A stretch of 64,000 bases of DNA from Citreicoccus inhibens (GTDB taxonomy: Bacteria; Myxococcota; Myxococcia; Myxococcales; Myxococcaceae), in NCBI RefSeq assembly GCF_019039035.1, contig NZ_JAHNZT010000033.1, forward strand, positions 1 to 64,000, in the 5' to 3' direction. Below the pieces are notes generated by a model, which saw nothing but the letters and a program-made list of their open reading frames with translations, did no database searches and was not told the origin of the DNA. The position numbers and the translations under genes were made by a program. Shown one piece after another: positions 38,030 to 47,259 of this stretch. How positions within the stretch are numbered: the stretch's first letter is position 1; each line of letters opens with the position of its first letter.

Positions 38030-38145
38030 AGCGCCCTCCTGTTTCGAGTTGCCCGGCCCTTCGCAAGGCATGTGCCACGCTCGGGCGCGGATGCTGTCGA
38101 GGAGGGCTGGCCGCGCGATGGGGAACTCGGGGCTCGCTTGACACG

Positions 38146-39036
38146 TCACGCTGCACGCAATGCCGCGAGGTGACGCGTCAGGTGTGTGTCAATGGAGCAC
38201 GCGGCACGGGCTCGGGGCTTGACCCCGGCGATGCCGAGCGCCGCCAGCAGCAACGCCGCGCCGGCGAACAGCCCCATGCGCAATGCGGAGAGCCGCCTCG
38301 CGCCGAGCGAGTCGTTCACCACGCGCGTGAGCGGCGCCACGTCATGGAGCGGGATGTCCTTGTCCACCGCGCGCGCCGCCTCGATGCTCGGGCGCAGGGA
38401 TTCCAGGGGGACCGTCGTGGGGCGCACCACCAGCCCCAGGTGCAGCGCGGGCCGCTGCGTCAGCGCCCAGTACGCGGTCGGCTGGGCGGCGGTGGGGATT
38501 CCGGTCTCGTGCAGGTCGTCGAGGATGCCTACGATCGTCGCCCACTGGGCCTCCTTTGCGTGGACCCGCAGCCGCTTCCCCAGGGCATTGCCGTGCGGCC
38601 AGTAGAGCCGAGCGAAGGTCTGGTTGATGACGAGCGCCCAAGGCGCCTGCCGGTCGTCCGACTCCTGGAGCATGCGGCCTTGGAGCAGGCGCGCTCGCAG
38701 CGTCCGCAGGTAGTGGGCGGACACAGCGCGGTACTGCACCGCGGGCAGTTGCTCGCTGGGGTCGAGCGTGCGCCCTTCGATGTCGAAGCAGTTGTGTTGC
38801 TGCCCGGAGAGCGGAAGGAGGTTGGCGAGCCCGGCGGACTCAACCTCGAGCAGTGCCTGGATTCGTTCCAGCCAGGCGCGCTGAAAGGCTTCTTGTCGCG
38901 GGGCGTCCGGGTAGCTCTCCTGCGGCACCGAGACCCAGCCCGCGAGGACGCCTTCGGCGGTGAACCCAGGGTCGATGTGTTGCAGCGCGAGGAAGCTTCG
39001 CACGAACAGGCCCGGCGAGAACTCATGCAACGGCAA
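38146..39036 (-). pseudogene. Remnant of an ADOP/MacB-type permease gene
   Basis: About 296 codons matching the middle of the duplicated orphan permeases (MacB_PCD-FtsX): LFVRSFLALQHIDPGF, VESAGLANLLPLSGQQ, LVINQTFARLYWPHGNALGKRL, IVGILDDLHETGIP. It breaks off after LLLAALGIAGV, exactly where a membrane helix and the final FtsX domain should follow. The N-terminal periplasmic and FtsX halves are missing too. A normal family member is about 800 aa, so the gene has lost both ends. A start codon exists but a functional product is unlikely. Confidence 0.7.
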
Positions 39037-39264
39037 GCAGCCTGATTGCTACCAATCTGGTGTCTCAACAATCAGGTGCGGTACACTGGCTCGCCGTGTT
39101 CGATTCCGTGACGTGCGTTCCCCAGGAATGAACGCGCACCCGGGGCGCGGTGTCCCGCTTCGCGGGGCACCTTTGGCCCGGCGTGGCTTGTGGATTGGGC
39201 ACCCTGGAGGGGCATCGCGCGGATGAAGCGTTGACTCCGTGCGGGTGATGGGGGACGGGGAGGC

Positions 39265-40182
39265 ATGGCACTGCGCAAGGTCCTGGTACCCCGTGAGATT
39301 GCTGGCGACCGACTCGACCGGTTCCTCACGAAGCATGTCCCCGGGCTGACCCCGGAGCGGGCCCGTGCGCTCTTGGACTCGGGCCGCGTGCGCATCCGGG
39401 GCAAGAAGGCGCAGGCCACGCGCAAGCTCTGGGGTGGGGAGGAGCTGGAGATCGAAACGCTGGAGCCTCGCCTGTCGCCGCATCTGTCGAGCGAAGGGCC
39501 TCCGCTCCCGGTCTTGTATGACGACGCGGCGCTCGTGGTGGTGGACAAGCCGCCAGGGCTGGTGGTCGAGCCCGAGGGGCGGGCGCCTTCCGTGGTGGGG
39601 CTGCTCGCGGCGCGCTGTCCTCCGTTCGATGTGGAGGGGCTCGCGCAGCCCGGGGTGGTGCACCGGTTGGATCGCGAGACGAGTGGCTGTCTGGCGCTCA
39701 CGCGCACGGACCTGGCGACGGCGGCGTTGCTCCAGGCGTTCCAGGCGAAGCGCGTGGACAAGCGCTACCAGACGTTGGTGCTGGGGCGCCCGCCGGACAC
39801 GGGGCGGTTGGAAGGGCCGTATGCCAGGGACCCGAAGGATCCGCGTCGCTTCACGACCCGCGTGCCCTCGGCGCGGCGGGCGGCGCTGACCTTCTCGGTG
39901 CGGGAGCGCTTCGCGGAAGGCGCGCTGCTCGACATTGACCTGGACACGGGCCGCACGCACCAGATTCGCGTGCAACTCTCCGAGGCGGGCTTCCCGGTGC
40001 TGGGGGATTCCCTCTATGGCTCGGAGGCCGCGCGTCAGCACCCCGCCGCGCTCGCGGTGGGGCGGCAGGCGCTGCACGCGTGGCGCCTGGAGGTGCCCTC
40101 GTCCGCGACGGGCAAGGTCGTCCACGTGGAGTCGGCGCTGCCCGAGGACTTCCTGCGAGGGCTCGCGCTCCTCAGGGGATGA
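39265..40182 (+). CDS. RluA-family pseudouridine synthase
   Basis: A 305-aa RNA pseudouridine synthase of the RluA/RluD type. An S4-like domain (DRLDRFLTKHVPGLTPERARALLDSGRVRI) occupies the first 60 residues, followed by the catalytic domain with HRLDRETSG, in which Asp136 is the nucleophile, and the conserved GRTHQIRVQL. It converts uridine to pseudouridine in rRNA or tRNA; the exact target is not predictable. ATG 39265 is supported by GGGGAGG just upstream. It converges on the NO-response operon. Confidence 0.92.
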   Translation: MALRKVLVPREIAGDRLDRFLTKHVPGLTPERARALLDSGRVRIRGKKAQATRKLWGGEELEIETLEPRLSPHLSSEGPPLPVLYDDAALVVVDKPPGLVVEPEGRAPSVVGLLAARCPPFDVEGLAQPGVVHRLDRETSGCLALTRTDLATAALLQAFQAKRVDKRYQTLVLGRPPDTGRLEGPYARDPKDPRRFTTRVPSARRAALTFSVRERFAEGALLDIDLDTGRTHQIRVQLSEAGFPVLGDSLYGSEAARQHPAALAVGRQALHAWRLEVPSSATGKVVHVESALPEDFLRGLALLRG

Positions 40183-40186
40183 CGGG

Positions 40187-40202
40187 CAGGGCTCAAGCCC
40201 TG
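40187..40202. terminator. Hairpin between convergent genes
   Basis: CAGGGC / GCCCTG with loop TCAA lies in the 28-base gap between the RluA-family gene (plus) and the Rrf2 regulator gene (minus). It could terminate both. Confidence 0.45.
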
Positions 40203-40210
40203 GATGGACG

Positions 40211-40669
40211 TCAGACCTGCGGATCGTTGGTTGGGGAGACGCGGAAGAGGCTGGCCATTCCCGGCTTGGAGCGGCGCAGCAGGTCCTCCAAGGTGTAGCG
40301 GTCCAGCGTCTCCAGGAAGGCACTCTGGGCCTCCGCGAGCACGCCCTTGAGTCCACAGGCCGCCGCGATGGGGCAGGTGTTCCGCTCGCGGTCGAAGCAC
40401 TCCACCAGGTTGAAGTCCGGCTCGGCCGCGCGCACGACCGCGCCCAGCCGGATGTCCCCGGGGGGACTGGCGAGGAGGACACCTCCCGCGCGCCCAGGCC
40501 GGATCTCGACGTGGCCCAGGCTCCCCAGCGTCTGGACGACGCGGACCAGGTGGTGCTTGGAGATGCCGTAGGCGTCCGCCATCTCCTGTGTGGACGTCGG
40601 ACGGTCGGGGTGTGCCGCGAGGTACATGAGGACGCGCAGCGCGTAGTCGGCGTGAAGGGTGAGATGCAA
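40211..40669 (-). CDS. nsrR: Rrf2-family NO-responsive repressor (NsrR-type)
   Basis: A 152-aa winged-helix regulator. The N-terminus LHADYALRVLMYLAAHP and the HTH (MADAYGISKHHLVRVVQTLGSLG) are of the NsrR class, and three cysteines at 91, 99 and 105 match the spacing of iron-sulfur ligands in NsrR. It would repress its targets until nitric oxide damages the cluster. The start is TTG 40669, two bases after the reductase stop, so it is translated as the last gene of the globin operon. An NsrR-like palindrome upstream of that operon supports autoregulation. Confidence 0.82.
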   Translation of the reverse strand: MHLTLHADYALRVLMYLAAHPDRPTSTQEMADAYGISKHHLVRVVQTLGSLGHVEIRPGRAGGVLLASPPGDIRLGAVVRAAEPDFNLVECFDRERNTCPIAAACGLKGVLAEAQSAFLETLDRYTLEDLLRRSKPGMASLFRVSPTNDPQV

Positions 40670-40671
40670 GG

Positions 40672-41667
40672 TCAGGCGGCTCCAGCGAGGGGCCCCCCTG
40701 GTGGTGTGCTCGGGAGGAAGGCATCCGCGTGGATGTCCTTCAGGGAGAACCCCGCCAAGAAGAGCTTCTTGCGCAGGGATAGCACCCCTTCGACGTTGCC
40801 GCAGAGGTAGGCCCGCCACCCCAGTGGACGCTTGGGCAGAATGGTGCGGACGAGCGCCTCGATGCTCCCTTCCTCCACGCCATCGCCGCCGCCGCACAGC
40901 ACGTTCGGGCGGTAGTGGAAGTTCGCGTGCCGCGCCGCCAGCTCGCGCAGCGTCTCCACGAGATACAGCCCGCCCGGCTCCCGTGCGCCGTGAAAGAGGA
41001 AGAGCGGCCCCGTGTGCCCTTGCTCCAGCGCGTCCCGGGCAATGCCATACAGCGGCGCGAGTCCGGTTCCCGTGCCCGCCAGGAGCAGCGGCGCCTCGGA
41101 GGCCCCCGGTACGTAGAAGCAATCTCCCGCGGGGCCCTGCAGCGCGACCTGCTCGCCGGGGCGGGCCTCGCGGGCCAACCAGCCGCTCATGGTGCCGCCC
41201 GGGACCTGGCGCACGTGCAGCTCCAGGTGTTTCTCCCGAGGCAGGCTCGCCAGCGAGTAGCTGCGCGCGAGTCCGTCCGCGCGCAGCAGGGTGATGTACT
41301 GGCCCGCGCGATAGTCGAGCGGCGCCTCGGGCTCCAGGCTGACGCGCAGCACATCCGCCGTGAGCTGCTCCACGGCGGTGATGCGCGCGGGGACGCGCAG
41401 GTCTTGCGCCCCCGCGACCTCCAGGCCCGTGCCCTCGGGCAGCTTGCACATGCAGGCGAGAAAGTAGCTTCGGGCCTTGAGCGTGTCCTTGAGTCCGCTC
41501 TGCGCCGTGGGCGGCACGTTGCCCGCCACGCCTCGCATCATGCAGGACTGGCAGGCCCCCGCTCGGCATGAATGGGGAACCGCCACCCCTTGCCGCAAGA
41601 GGCCGTCGAGGACCGACTCCTCGGGCTCCAGCGGGTACCACGTGGACTCGACTTTCACTCTCGCCAT
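40672..41667 (-). CDS. 2Fe-2S ferredoxin-flavin reductase
   Basis: A 331-aa electron-transfer enzyme. The N-terminal 2Fe-2S domain has cysteines in SCRAGACQSCMM and FLACMC; the FAD-binding domain has RSYSLASLP; the NAD(P) domain has LLAGTGTGLAPLYGI and ends AYLCGNVEGV. It resembles reductases of oxygenases and of flavohaemoglobin-like systems. Placed between the truncated haemoglobin and NsrR, it probably re-reduces the globin for NO dioxygenation, a split version of flavohaemoglobin; the pairing is an inference. ATG 41667 is in the usual place for the family. Confidence 0.88.
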   Translation of the reverse strand: MARVKVESTWYPLEPEESVLDGLLRQGVAVPHSCRAGACQSCMMRGVAGNVPPTAQSGLKDTLKARSYFLACMCKLPEGTGLEVAGAQDLRVPARITAVEQLTADVLRVSLEPEAPLDYRAGQYITLLRADGLARSYSLASLPREKHLELHVRQVPGGTMSGWLAREARPGEQVALQGPAGDCFYVPGASEAPLLLAGTGTGLAPLYGIARDALEQGHTGPLFLFHGAREPGGLYLVETLRELAARHANFHYRPNVLCGGGDGVEEGSIEALVRTILPKRPLGWRAYLCGNVEGVLSLRKKLFLAGFSLKDIHADAFLPSTPPGGPLAGAA

Positions 41668-41685
41668 GGCGTGGGCCCGGGTGCT

Positions 41686-42051
41686 TCAGCGGTTCAACAC
41701 ATCCGCGCGGGCGCCCTCGGCGACCGCCATCACCTGCCTCACGAGGTCCGCGGAGACACCCAGCTCCTCCAGCGTCCCCTGGAGGTGCTCCGCCACCGCG
41801 TTGAAGTGGATGTCATTGAGGCCCCGCTTCACCAGGTGCCGGTGGCCCTCGCGCATGTCCTTGCCCGAGTAGTGCGAGGGGCCGCCGCACACCATCGTCA
41901 GGAACGCCTTCTGCTTCGCGGCCTGCCGGTCCATGTCCACGTCTTCGAAGTAGTGGCTGATGCGGTCGTCCGCCAGGACCTTCCGGTAGAAGAGCTCCAC
42001 GGCCGCCGCCATCGCCGGTTCTCCGCCCAACTGCTCGTACACACTCGACAT
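41686..42051 (-). CDS. glbN: Group I truncated haemoglobin
   Basis: A 121-aa globin of the TrHbN group: SSVYEQLGGEPAMAAAVELFY, MVCGGPSHYSGKDM and EGHRHLVKRG, the last holding the proximal histidine (about residue 70). Length and motifs are normal. TrHbN proteins bind O2 and detoxify NO as dioxygenases when a reductase is available. ATG 42051 begins the usual N-terminus; 14 further codons upstream overlap the operator and are not needed. It is the first gene of the globin-reductase-NsrR operon. Confidence 0.9.
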   Translation of the reverse strand: MSSVYEQLGGEPAMAAAVELFYRKVLADDRISHYFEDVDMDRQAAKQKAFLTMVCGGPSHYSGKDMREGHRHLVKRGLNDIHFNAVAEHLQGTLEELGVSADLVRQVMAVAEGARADVLNR

Positions 42052-42084
42052 GTCCGCGCTCCCTCGCCCGAAACCGGGCGCATA

Positions 42085-42107
42085 AAGATGCATACTGAAT
42101 GCATCGT
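42085..42107 (-). promoter_or_regulatory. Predicted NsrR operator
   Basis: A 23-bp palindrome of half-sites AAGATGCAT and ATGCATCGT, five bases apart, 34 bases before the globin start. The enterobacterial NsrR site is an inverted repeat of AAGATGCAT-like arms with the same overall size, so the match is very good. Its AT-rich sequence stands out in a GC-rich region. It implies that NsrR, encoded by the last gene, represses its own operon. Confidence 0.75.
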
Positions 42108-42311
42108 TTTGGGCGAGGCGTCAATTCGCGCGGGAAAGGGCGGCTGCTCGCAGCGAGTTCTTGGGCTAACGGACTGCGTGTCGCAGGGAAGCGCGCGCCG
42201 CGTGTCAGCCCATCCGGGAGGGGGCCGTCCGCGCGCGCCGTACTCTTGCCAGTGGGAGTTCCGTGGGGGACTGGCGCGTCACACGTCGCGGGTCCGTCCA
42301 CGGGAGACGCT

Positions 42312-43178
42312 ATGGATTTGATTGTCGAGACCGACCTTGGACGTGACCCCGATGACTTCTTCGCCTTGCTTTACCTGGTCGCGGCGGGAGTCCGCATTCG
42401 CGCCATCACCCTGTCCCCGGGTGACAAGGACCAGGTGGCGGTCGCGCGCTTCCTCTGTCGTGAGCTGGGGCTGGACATCCCCATTGGCAGCGCGGGGCCG
42501 GAGCGAGAGAAGTCCAGCGTGGGCAGTGTCCACGTGGACCTGCTCAAGAAGTATCAGTGGCCGAGTCGCCTACCGACCGATGGACTGGGCCAGGACGTCT
42601 TGCGTGAGACCATGGCGCGCTACCCCGAGGCCGAGTGGTTCATCATCGGGCCGCTCCAGAATGTCGGCGGCTACCTCGCGGGGGATGCGCCTCGGCTTCC
42701 ACGGCGCGCCACGATGCAGGGAGGCTTCGTGGGCTACCACCTGCACGCCCCGTCGGTGCGGCTCGAGAAGTTCGAGGGGCGCGAGTCCGTGGCGACCTTC
42801 AATCTGAACGGGGACGTGAAGAGCGCCCAGCGCTTCCTGGCCCACGACATCCCTCGGCGCTTCGTGGGGAAGAACGTCTGCCACACCATGGTCTACGACC
42901 GGGACATCCTGCGGCGGCATCGGGAGCATCCGCCGCGCTCTCGCGCCATGGAGCTGTTCCTGGAGGCCATGGCGATGTACCTCGCCCGCTCGCTGGAGAA
43001 GATGTTCCATGACCCCACGGCCGCGGTCTGCCTCCTGCATCCCGAGGTGGGCACGTGGCTCGAGGGCGAGCTCTTCCGAGAGAAGGGCGGCTGGGGGACG
43101 CGTCCGGGCGGCCGAGACGCGATGCTCGTCGAGCTTCAGCGCGAGGCCGTCTGGAATCACATCTTCACGGGCACCTGA
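42312..43178 (+). CDS. Nucleoside hydrolase-like protein
   Basis: A 288-aa protein of the inosine-uridine preferring nucleoside hydrolase family. The N-terminal metal-binding loop DLGRDPDDFFALL corresponds to the family's DxDxGxDDxxAL (with one inserted residue), and IIGPLQNVGGYL corresponds to the GPLTNLA segment. It should cleave the N-glycosidic bond of a nucleoside or a similar ribosyl compound, using Ca2+; the altered loop leaves the substrate open. ATG 42312 has GGGAG nine bases upstream. It is divergent from the globin operon. Confidence 0.7.
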   Translation: MDLIVETDLGRDPDDFFALLYLVAAGVRIRAITLSPGDKDQVAVARFLCRELGLDIPIGSAGPEREKSSVGSVHVDLLKKYQWPSRLPTDGLGQDVLRETMARYPEAEWFIIGPLQNVGGYLAGDAPRLPRRATMQGGFVGYHLHAPSVRLEKFEGRESVATFNLNGDVKSAQRFLAHDIPRRFVGKNVCHTMVYDRDILRRHREHPPRSRAMELFLEAMAMYLARSLEKMFHDPTAAVCLLHPEVGTWLEGELFREKGGWGTRPGGRDAMLVELQREAVWNHIFTGT

Positions 43179-43198
43179 CCGCTCGTCGTCACGTCACG

Positions 43199-44494
43199 TC
43201 ACGGCGTGCCGGCGAGTCGGCTCTCGCGAAGCTGTCCGGGGGCAATCACCGACACGAAACACCGCGCCGCGGGATGCCAGGCCGTGGGCTTCAGTGTGGA
43301 GTCGACGTGGAGGCGCTCTCCGGTCTCCCAATCCCAGACGGCCGTTCCCTCATCCCCGGCGCTGGTGAGCAGGAATTGCCCGTCGCAGTGGAAGTCTCCC
43401 TGTGGCCCCGGGAACCATCGGCGCAGCGCGCCGGTCTCGAGGTCGATGATGAGCGCCGCGGCGAAGAGGGTTCTGTCGGTGCCGCCGAATCCCCAGACCG
43501 CGAGGAGGCGCGGGCCGACGAAGCACCGAGGCCCATCCCAGAAGTACTCCACCTGCCGGAGCGACTTGCGCGAGGGGCCGTCCTCGGACTCCCACACGTT
43601 CTCGTGGAGCCACCGGCGCAGGGAGAGGCGGGTCAGGATGCCCACCGGGTGCCAGACCCAGCCGTCGTCCACGAGCCACTGCCCATCCGGGGAGACGCTC
43701 AGGCCACAGTGGAAGTAGTCGAGCCCGTGTGCTTCGGAGTCCTCGGTCGCCGCCGCCGCCGCCTCGGCTGGCCGTGGGGTCAGCCGCTCGCCCGTGGAGG
43801 GATCGGAGATGTCGAGCTGGTTCCAATCCGTTCCATGCACGAGCAGGGTGCGGTCGCCGTCGCGGAAGAACGCCAGGGGGAACTGGCAATGCGTCACATG
43901 GTACGTGCCGCGGTCCAGCTTCATCGTCACCGCGCCGGAGTCCAGTGCGATGACGACGCCGTGTGAGCCCGTCGCATTCGCCACCGCCGCGTAGTGGCCA
44001 CAATCCGAGACGTGCACGGCCAGCGGCTCCGAGAGCGCGAGGGACTCCGCGGGCACCGCGCCGAGGCGGGTGGTGGTGGGCTTCTCGAGCTCCAGTCGCA
44101 GCAGGTCGCCGGTGGAGGTCACCGCGAGCCACTGGGAGCGCGGCGCGCTTCCGAGCGGTTCGAGCGCGAGCAGGGTGGCGCTCTCCAACTCGGGCAGGGA
44201 GTGCTCTCGGTGCTCGAAGCGCAGGGCCGACGCACGGGTGCGCACCTCGGGCCTTCCGAGCGCGTGGATGAGGTCATCCAGTCGTTCGAGGTGCGCTTGC
44301 TGGCAGGCCGCGCAGATGGGCCGGAGCTCCGCACGAGCCGGGGCGGTGGGACTGTCGCAGTCATCGCACAGGAGGTCGTGGTCCTGACCTTGTCCCGTGA
44401 ACCGGACCGTGTAGGGCGCGCCCGGTGCTTCAACCAGGTGCGCGCACGCATGACCCGCGATGGGCGCGGCATGTCCACAGGCGAGCGGTTCCAT
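43199..44494 (-). CDS. WD40-like propeller protein
   Basis: A 431-aa cytoplasmic-looking protein. The first 90 residues are rich in Cys/His (PLACGHAAPIAGHACAHL, LLCDDCDS, PICAACQQAH), suggesting zinc-binding; the rest has beta-propeller-like blades such as LSVSPDGQWLVDDGWVW and GTAVWDWETGERL. No enzyme motif is present. ATG 44494 has GGAGGA upstream. It ends 21 bases from the convergent nucleoside hydrolase-like gene. A protein-binding role is the most that can be said. Confidence 0.65.
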   Translation of the reverse strand: MEPLACGHAAPIAGHACAHLVEAPGAPYTVRFTGQGQDHDLLCDDCDSPTAPARAELRPICAACQQAHLERLDDLIHALGRPEVRTRASALRFEHREHSLPELESATLLALEPLGSAPRSQWLAVTSTGDLLRLELEKPTTTRLGAVPAESLALSEPLAVHVSDCGHYAAVANATGSHGVVIALDSGAVTMKLDRGTYHVTHCQFPLAFFRDGDRTLLVHGTDWNQLDISDPSTGERLTPRPAEAAAAATEDSEAHGLDYFHCGLSVSPDGQWLVDDGWVWHPVGILTRLSLRRWLHENVWESEDGPSRKSLRQVEYFWDGPRCFVGPRLLAVWGFGGTDRTLFAAALIIDLETGALRRWFPGPQGDFHCDGQFLLTSAGDEGTAVWDWETGERLHVDSTLKPTAWHPAARCFVSVIAPGQLRESRLAGTP

Positions 44495-44576
44495 TGTCGT
44501 CCTCCCAGGTGCGGTGGCTCGCGGCAGGCTTCGCATTCCGCGCGCTGGGTCGCAAGCCCGCGCGCCGCGCGGAGGG

Positions 44577-45620
44577 CTACGGTTTCGTGGGCGCGGCGGA
44601 GACCAGCTTCGCGATGCGGCCCTCCTCACCGACGGCGAACGCGGTGTCTCGCGAGCGCGGCGAGGACACCGCGTGGAAGCCCGTGGTGTCCAGCGCCTCC
44701 CAGGTGCGTCCGCCGTTGTGTGAGACATCGGAGCCCGTGGGGCCCACGGCGATGAGCCACATCTGCCGATTCCGCGTGAGGGCCGCGACGCAGGAGCGAT
44801 AGCCTCCTGGGGGCGCATCCGTGGGGGCGCTCCAGGTCTTTCCCCCATCGAGCGTGAGGGCCGCGGTGCCGCCGCGCTCGTCCGGCTGCTTGTAGTTGCC
44901 GCCCAGCGCGATGCCCGCCTTCGAGGTCCAGAAGAAGAGCGAGAAGACCCCCGCGCCCTCGCCCGTGGCGAGCGGTGTCGTCGCGACAGTCCACGAGTGG
45001 CCTCGGTCCATGGAGCGAAGCACGCGCGCCACCGAGCCTCCCAGACCGAACCACGCGTTCTCCGTGCCCTGCACGGCGATGCTCGTGCCGCTGGCCGCGA
45101 AGCCCGCCTCTCCCGCGGTCGCGGGCGGGAGCGCCTCGGGGCGCACGGGCTTCCAGGTCGTTCCCCCATCCTCGGTGGTGATGACGACGAAGCGGCCATC
45201 CACCGGGTCACTGAAGGCCACGCCGTGGCGTTCATCCCAGAAGGCCATGCCGTCGAAGAACGCACCGGGCTGCGGATTGGTGAACTGGAGCGACCAGTGC
45301 GCACCGCCGTCGGTGGTCTTGTAGATGCGGGACTTGTCGCCGGGCCCGATGGACAGCACGTACGCGGTGCGCTCACTGAACGCATCCACGTCGCGGAAGT
45401 CGAGCGCGTCCGCACCCGGCACGGGCGCAGCGGACCAGGTCTTTCCCCCATCCGTCGTGCGCAGCACCGTGCCCTTGTCTCCGCTCGCCCATGCGACCCG
45501 CGCATCCACCGCGCTGACCCCGCGCAGCCGCACGGTCGTTCCGCTGCTCTGGGGCTCCCACTTCAGCTCCGCGCTCCCCAGCGCGAGTCCCATCGCCAGC
45601 CAGATGCTCGCTGTCACCAT
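44577..45620 (-). CDS. Secreted BNR/YCF48-like propeller protein
   Basis: A 347-aa exported protein made of repeated Asp-box (BNR) blades: LRTTDGGKTWSA, YKTTDGGAHWSL, ITTEDGGTTWKP, LRSMDRGHSWTV, LTLDGGKTWSAP and VSHNGGRTWEA. The N-terminus has a short signal (MVTASIWLAMGLALGSA). Such proteins resemble the YCF48/HCF136 assembly factors and sialidase propellers; here no sialidase active-site residues are evident. ATG 45620 begins the signal. Confidence 0.8.
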   Translation of the reverse strand: MVTASIWLAMGLALGSAELKWEPQSSGTTVRLRGVSAVDARVAWASGDKGTVLRTTDGGKTWSAAPVPGADALDFRDVDAFSERTAYVLSIGPGDKSRIYKTTDGGAHWSLQFTNPQPGAFFDGMAFWDERHGVAFSDPVDGRFVVITTEDGGTTWKPVRPEALPPATAGEAGFAASGTSIAVQGTENAWFGLGGSVARVLRSMDRGHSWTVATTPLATGEGAGVFSLFFWTSKAGIALGGNYKQPDERGGTAALTLDGGKTWSAPTDAPPGGYRSCVAALTRNRQMWLIAVGPTGSDVSHNGGRTWEALDTTGFHAVSSPRSRDTAFAVGEEGRIAKLVSAAPTKP

Positions 45621-45951
45621 GTTCGTGTCTCCTGTCCACGCCTGAGTCGAGGAGGATCCTCCATCAAGCCGTGGGAGCAGGTTGAGGAATATTCACGCCC
45701 TCCGCCTTTCTCCTCGGACGCGTGCGCGAGTGCCCGTGACGCATGAACGTGCGCGTGCGCGGAGGTCGGCGGGGACCGCGACCGCCGTGACCAGGGACGG
45801 GCGGGGCAGGAGGGACCCGTGGGGTGCTCGTGTTTCACGGCGCCGCGGTGAATCAAGTCAGGGCTTGGCCCACGCGCGGCGTTCTGAATAGACGCCGCGG
45901 CTGACGTGTCTGAGTCGATGGGCGCGATATCGCCCCAGATGAAAGGTCTCC
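45621..45951. other. Divergent intergenic stretch, no gene seen
   Basis: These 331 bases separate the starts of the BNR-propeller gene and the DNRLRE lipoprotein gene. They should contain both promoters; no motif is clear enough to call. Confidence 0.5.
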
Positions 45952-47181
45952 ATGATGAGTCTTTCGAGAAAGCTGGCTGTGTCACGATGGAATTCCCTCT
46001 CACTCTCCTCGCTGGGATTGTTGGCCGCAGTGGCGTGCGGCCCGGCTCCTTCCGGCGAGGCTCCCGGAAACGAAGCCGCGCCTGCGATACAGACACGCAC
46101 CGCGGCACTGGGGAGCACGACGGTGTCGCTCACGCCCGTCGCCGATGCGCAGGTCTCATCGGATACCCCCACCACGAACTACGGCACCAGCACGACCTGG
46201 CTCGTGAATCGACAGACCGGGATGAGCTATCTGCGCTTCGACCTCAGTGGCATTCCGACGAATGCGCATGTCACCGCCGTCACGCTGAGCGCCCAGGCCT
46301 ATGATGGTTATGCCTACGGCGGGGATGGCAATGTCTACACGACCTTCGTTCCGGATGACACCTGGAGCGAGACAGGTATCACCTGGAACAACAAGCCCGC
46401 GACCTCGGGAAACACGCTGGGAGAATGGTTCCTCTGGTATGACTACACGCCGGTCGACAAGCTGGGCGTCAACTCGAGTCCGCTGCTCATCCCCGTGGTG
46501 CAGCAAGAGCTGGCGGGCGACAAGCGGGTGAGCTTCCGATTGAACTCCACGGGCTACAAGACGCGCTATCGCTCGCGTGAGTACGCCGATGCCACGCAGC
46601 GCCCGAAGCTCGTCATCACGTATGATTTGCCGGAAGTCACCACGGTGCTCGAGCCCGAGGCGGACACGTACGCCAATGGCGACTTCTGGGGAGAGCGGGA
46701 TTGGAACTACGGCAGCTCGACCGAGCTGTTGATCCATCCCTACTTCGACCGGAGGGTCTTCCTGCGGTTCAACTTGGGAAGCATCCCCGCGAGCGCGACC
46801 ATCAAGTCCGCGACGCTCTCCTCCACCGCGTTCTACGGCATGGCCGGGGGCGGGGACGGCAACGTGTACACGTACCTGGTGCCGGACAACACGTGGGGAG
46901 AGCTGACGCTGACGTACAACAACCAGCCCGCCGTCCAAGGCGAGCCCCTGGGCTCGTGGTTCCTCTGGTATCCCCAGGAGTCACCCTACTTCGACCAGGT
47001 CGGCAGCATGAGCGACCCGGCGCTCATCCCCGCCATCCAGAACGCCTCGCGCGGCGCGGATCGGCGCATCTCCTTCCGGCTCACCAACACGGGTAGCCCC
47101 GGCTATCAGACGTCCTATTACTCGCGAGAGTCGCCGGATGCGGCGAAGCACCCGAAGCTCACCGTGACGTATGCACCGTGA
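45952..47181 (+). CDS. DNRLRE-domain lipoprotein
   Basis: A 409-aa lipoprotein (lipobox around LAAVAC) with two tandem DNRLRE domains of about 170 residues each. Each begins with a GTSTTWLVN- or GSSTELLIH-type string, continues with YLRFDLSGIPTNAHV or FLRFNLGSIPASATI, and has WSETGITWNNKPA or WGELTLTYNNQPA, ending KLVITY or KLTVTY. DNRLRE domains are Ig-like modules found in secreted adhesins and carbohydrate-active proteins. The duplication is clear at protein level. ATG 45952 (or 45955) has AAAGG upstream. Confidence 0.88.
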   Translation: MMSLSRKLAVSRWNSLSLSSLGLLAAVACGPAPSGEAPGNEAAPAIQTRTAALGSTTVSLTPVADAQVSSDTPTTNYGTSTTWLVNRQTGMSYLRFDLSGIPTNAHVTAVTLSAQAYDGYAYGGDGNVYTTFVPDDTWSETGITWNNKPATSGNTLGEWFLWYDYTPVDKLGVNSSPLLIPVVQQELAGDKRVSFRLNSTGYKTRYRSREYADATQRPKLVITYDLPEVTTVLEPEADTYANGDFWGERDWNYGSSTELLIHPYFDRRVFLRFNLGSIPASATIKSATLSSTAFYGMAGGGDGNVYTYLVPDNTWGELTLTYNNQPAVQGEPLGSWFLWYPQESPYFDQVGSMSDPALIPAIQNASRGADRRISFRLTNTGSPGYQTSYYSRESPDAAKHPKLTVTYAP

Positions 47182-47190
47182 TTGAGGTCC

Positions 47191-47208
47191 GCGGAGGGAG
47201 ACCTCCGC
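47191..47208 (+). terminator. GNRA-capped hairpin after DNRLRE gene
   Basis: A perfect stem GCGGAGG / CCTCCGC capped by GAGA starts ten bases after the stop of the DNRLRE gene. Confidence 0.45.
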
Positions 47209-47259
47209 GCACCTCCCCGTGAACGCTGCACCGGATGCTTCGATAGCTGATTGCGAAGT

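Noticed and set aside
43179-43198. GTCAC repeats between the nucleoside hydrolase-like and WD40 genes
   Set aside because: Only three short units in a 20-base gap; no structure or function apparent.
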